DNA from: an uncultured Blautia sp.
GTDB lineage: Bacteria > Bacillota > Clostridia > Lachnospirales > Lachnospiraceae
NCBI GenBank assembly: GCA_945872375.1
Contig: CAMBYR010000092.1
Span: 1-7,468, forward strand
Direction: 5' to 3'
DNA length: 7,468 nucleotides
The stretch's first letter is position 1. Each line of letters begins with the position of its first letter. Under the pieces are notes generated by a model. It did not search any database. It was not told the DNA's origin and saw only the letters and a program-made list of their open reading frames with translations. Below, in pieces: positions 6,720-7,468 of this stretch. The translations under genes were made by a program, and so were the position numbers.

Positions 6720-6827
6720 GGGACTGTCGGGAAATAGCGATTATTGCCCTTGATATGTAAGAAGGAGACAGTCCCTTAGAAATTCAGGTTTTTTCACGGC
6801 CCTGGATTTTTACCGGACTGTCTCTTT
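6720..6827. repeat. Three-arm inverted-repeat cluster (GGGACTGTC / GAGACAGTCCC / GGACTGTCTC)
   Basis: GGGACTGTC (6720-6728) pairs over 9 bp with GACAGTCCC (6767-6775). The same middle arm, GAGACAGTCC (6765-6774), also pairs over 10 bp with GGACTGTCTC (6815-6824), extending with one G-U to 13 bp. The two hairpins exclude each other. On the minus strand the 6775-6720 hairpin is followed by TTTTT (6719-6715); on the plus strand the other is followed by a T-rich run. The arms could be terminal inverted repeats of a decayed insertion sequence or a miniature element, or an attenuator-like switch. Confidence 0.5.
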
Positions 6828-6845
6828 CTTTTCGTAGTATCTGTT

Positions 6846-7022
6846 TTAGGGCGCAAAATCCCCTTGTTTGGATTTTGAGAAGCGCTCCTTTTTCCAAGCT
6901 GCTTTCTGCTCCTTTTTTCCTTCATATTTTTCGATTTCATGATGTAGAAACCGATGGTATTTCATGATGTTCCGGCCGATTGCATAAACAACCTGAGAAC
7001 CAGCGCAAAAGGTATTGTGCAT
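6846..7022 (-). CDS. 58-codon ORF, possible transposase C-terminal remnant
   Basis: ATG at 7022 opens a frame with protein-like composition: VVYAIGRNIMKYHRFLHHEI, then a strongly charged tail (EKYEGKKEQKAAWKKERF) ending in FAP. The pattern of an aliphatic/aromatic helix with AIGxNIxKxH followed by a basic tail recalls the end of DDE transposases. The frame stops 22 bp before the GGACTGTCTC arm, which could be that element's terminal repeat. An in-frame TAA directly precedes the ATG and there is no ribosome site, so it is probably a truncated remnant and not an expressed gene. The family assignment is a guess. Confidence 0.35.
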   Translation of the reverse strand: MHNTFCAGSQVVYAIGRNIMKYHRFLHHEIEKYEGKKEQKAAWKKERFSKSKQGDFAP

Positions 7023-7252
7023 TTATATCAGTTTTCATCTATCATTTTTATGTAAAACAAAGAAATACAATATTTCCCCTGATTTTCCCTCCAAAATACC
7101 ATTTTACATCCATTTTTCCCCTTCCCCAAAAATAAATTGACCTATGAATTGACCTATCGCATAGGTAAATCTTGCAAAATCCCGTATAAATCCGTAATTC
7201 CGCACCCTGTCCCAGTTCCATCCTTTATCACACATACCCCATATTCCCAGAC
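7023..7252. other. Intergenic region with a 12-bp tandem repeat and a palindrome
   Basis: AT-rich DNA without a convincing gene. AATTGACCTAT occurs twice in tandem (7135-7145 and 7147-7157), and the second copy merges into the palindrome ACCTAT-CGC-ATAGGT (7152-7166). The three hexamers would suit a regulator's binding site. On the minus strand a 21-codon ORF (7113-7048, starting MDVKWYF) follows a purine-rich GGGGAAGGGG stretch. It could be a leader peptide but is too short to assert. Confidence 0.35.
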
Positions 7253-7297
7253 AAAAAAATCCCAAAAACTCCGCTATTTATGCGGCTTTCCGGGATT
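7253..7297 (-). terminator. Second tandem terminator after the tRNA fragment
   Basis: On the minus strand AATCCC (7297-7292) pairs with GGGATT (7263-7258). An inner CCGC/GCGG stem (7285-7282 with 7274-7271) lies inside it, and a run of T follows (7259-7253). It backs up the first terminator 10 bp away. Confidence 0.65.
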
Positions 7298-7305
7298 CCA
7301 GGCAC

Positions 7306-7331
7306 AAAAAACCACTTCCTGAGAAGTGGTT
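7306..7331 (-). terminator. Rho-independent terminator just after the tRNA-Gln 3' end
   Basis: On the minus strand AACCACTTC (7331-7323), loop TCAG and GAAGTGGTT (7318-7310) form a 9-bp stem followed by T residues (to 7306). It lies 8 bp beyond the tRNA discriminator base, as expected for the original tRNA transcription unit. Confidence 0.8.
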
Positions 7332-7338
7332 CATTCAG

Positions 7339-7385
7339 CAGGGCTACAAGGATTCGAACCTTGAAATGACGGAGTCAGAGTCCGT
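7339..7385 (-). tRNA. 3' half of tRNA-Gln(CTG), likely attachment-site copy
   Basis: On the minus strand the anticodon arm ACGGA-CTCTGAC-TCCGT (7385-7369, anticodon CTG) is intact. The 5-nt variable region CATTT, the T-arm CAAGG-TTCGAAT-CCTTG (7363-7347), the 3' acceptor strand TAGCCCT (7346-7340) and discriminator G (7339) follow. CCA is not encoded. Upstream of 7385 the sequence has no D-arm and no AGGGCTA partner for the acceptor stem, so this cannot be a functional tRNA. Exactly the anticodon-to-3'-end part remains, the segment that tyrosine-recombinase elements duplicate on integration. Confidence 0.75.
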
Positions 7386-7468
7386 AATACGAAAGCCTTC
7401 AAAACCAATTAATTCAATATATCCTATACCAACGGATTAATTCTGTTTAACGGTTTCATACCTTTTAC
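7386..7468. other. AT-rich end of a possible integrated element
   Basis: The sequence changes abruptly at the anticodon stem. It is AT-rich and holds ATTAATTC twice (7408-7415 and 7436-7443). A minus-strand frame open at the window edge (VKGMKPLNRINPLV) stops at 7424 and could be the end of a gene lying to the right. It is too short to name. Confidence 0.35.

Noticed and set aside
6479..6760. Plus-strand 93-codon frame
   Set aside because: It needs a TTG start without a ribosome site, runs through a 42-nt palindrome and an inverted-repeat arm, and has no recognisable domain. The minus strand offers better regulatory signals.
7137..7322. Plus-strand 61-codon frame before the tRNA fragment
   Set aside because: It crosses two rho-independent terminators and a tandem repeat and starts at TTG without a ribosome site.
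7339..7412. Complete tRNA-Gln gene
   Set aside because: No D-arm and no 5' acceptor strand can be found upstream of the anticodon arm.
1..7468. CRISPR array
   Set aside because: No regularly spaced repeats of 25-40 bases are visible on either strand.

Overview
The window looks like a chromosomal stretch from a gut Firmicute, most likely a Lachnospiraceae-type clostridium. The reasons are strong AGGAGG-like ribosome sites, short AT-rich intergenic gaps, proteins that read like clostridial glycan-degradation genes, and a clostridial-style tRNA-Gln fragment. The lineage is inferred from protein style, not from a marker gene. Every convincing gene lies on the minus strand, so the window is best read from right to left.

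From the right edge: positions 7386-7468 are AT-rich and hold no complete gene. They abut an exact 3' half of tRNA-Gln(CTG) (7339-7385), which is followed by two tandem terminators (7306-7331 and 7253-7297). This is the layout expected at one end of an element integrated in a tRNA gene. Next come about 850 bases with no large gene (6408-7252). They hold a 12-bp tandem repeat with a palindrome, a 58-codon minus-strand ORF that may be a transposase tail, three arms of a GGGACTGTC inverted repeat, a promoter-like TTGACA/TATTCT pair, a 42-nt imperfect palindrome and a mini-ORF. A TetR-family regulator (5838-6407) follows, with a 20-bp palindrome between its likely -10 box and its ribosome site. 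After that lies a hairpin, then a nitrilase-type gene reduced to its first 12 codons and its C-terminal half (5142-5647), closed by a strong terminator.

The left two thirds is a glycan-degradation cluster read in the order 4983 to 1: a 528-residue GH78-type alpha-L-rhamnosidase without a signal peptide; a GH2 beta-glycosidase interrupted by a frameshift at a run of seven A; and, 11 bp after it, a secreted GH78-type protein that runs off the left edge. Two rhamnosidases plus a GH2 enzyme suggest stepwise trimming of rhamnose-containing plant glycans or glycosides: the exported enzyme would act outside and the other two on imported oligosaccharides. No transporter or dedicated sugar regulator is visible here.

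The observations most worth follow-up are the A-AAA-AAA frameshift site in the GH2 gene, the tRNA-Gln half as an attachment-site scar, the deletion in the nitrilase at a GCAGATC microhomology, and the structured region upstream of the TetR gene.
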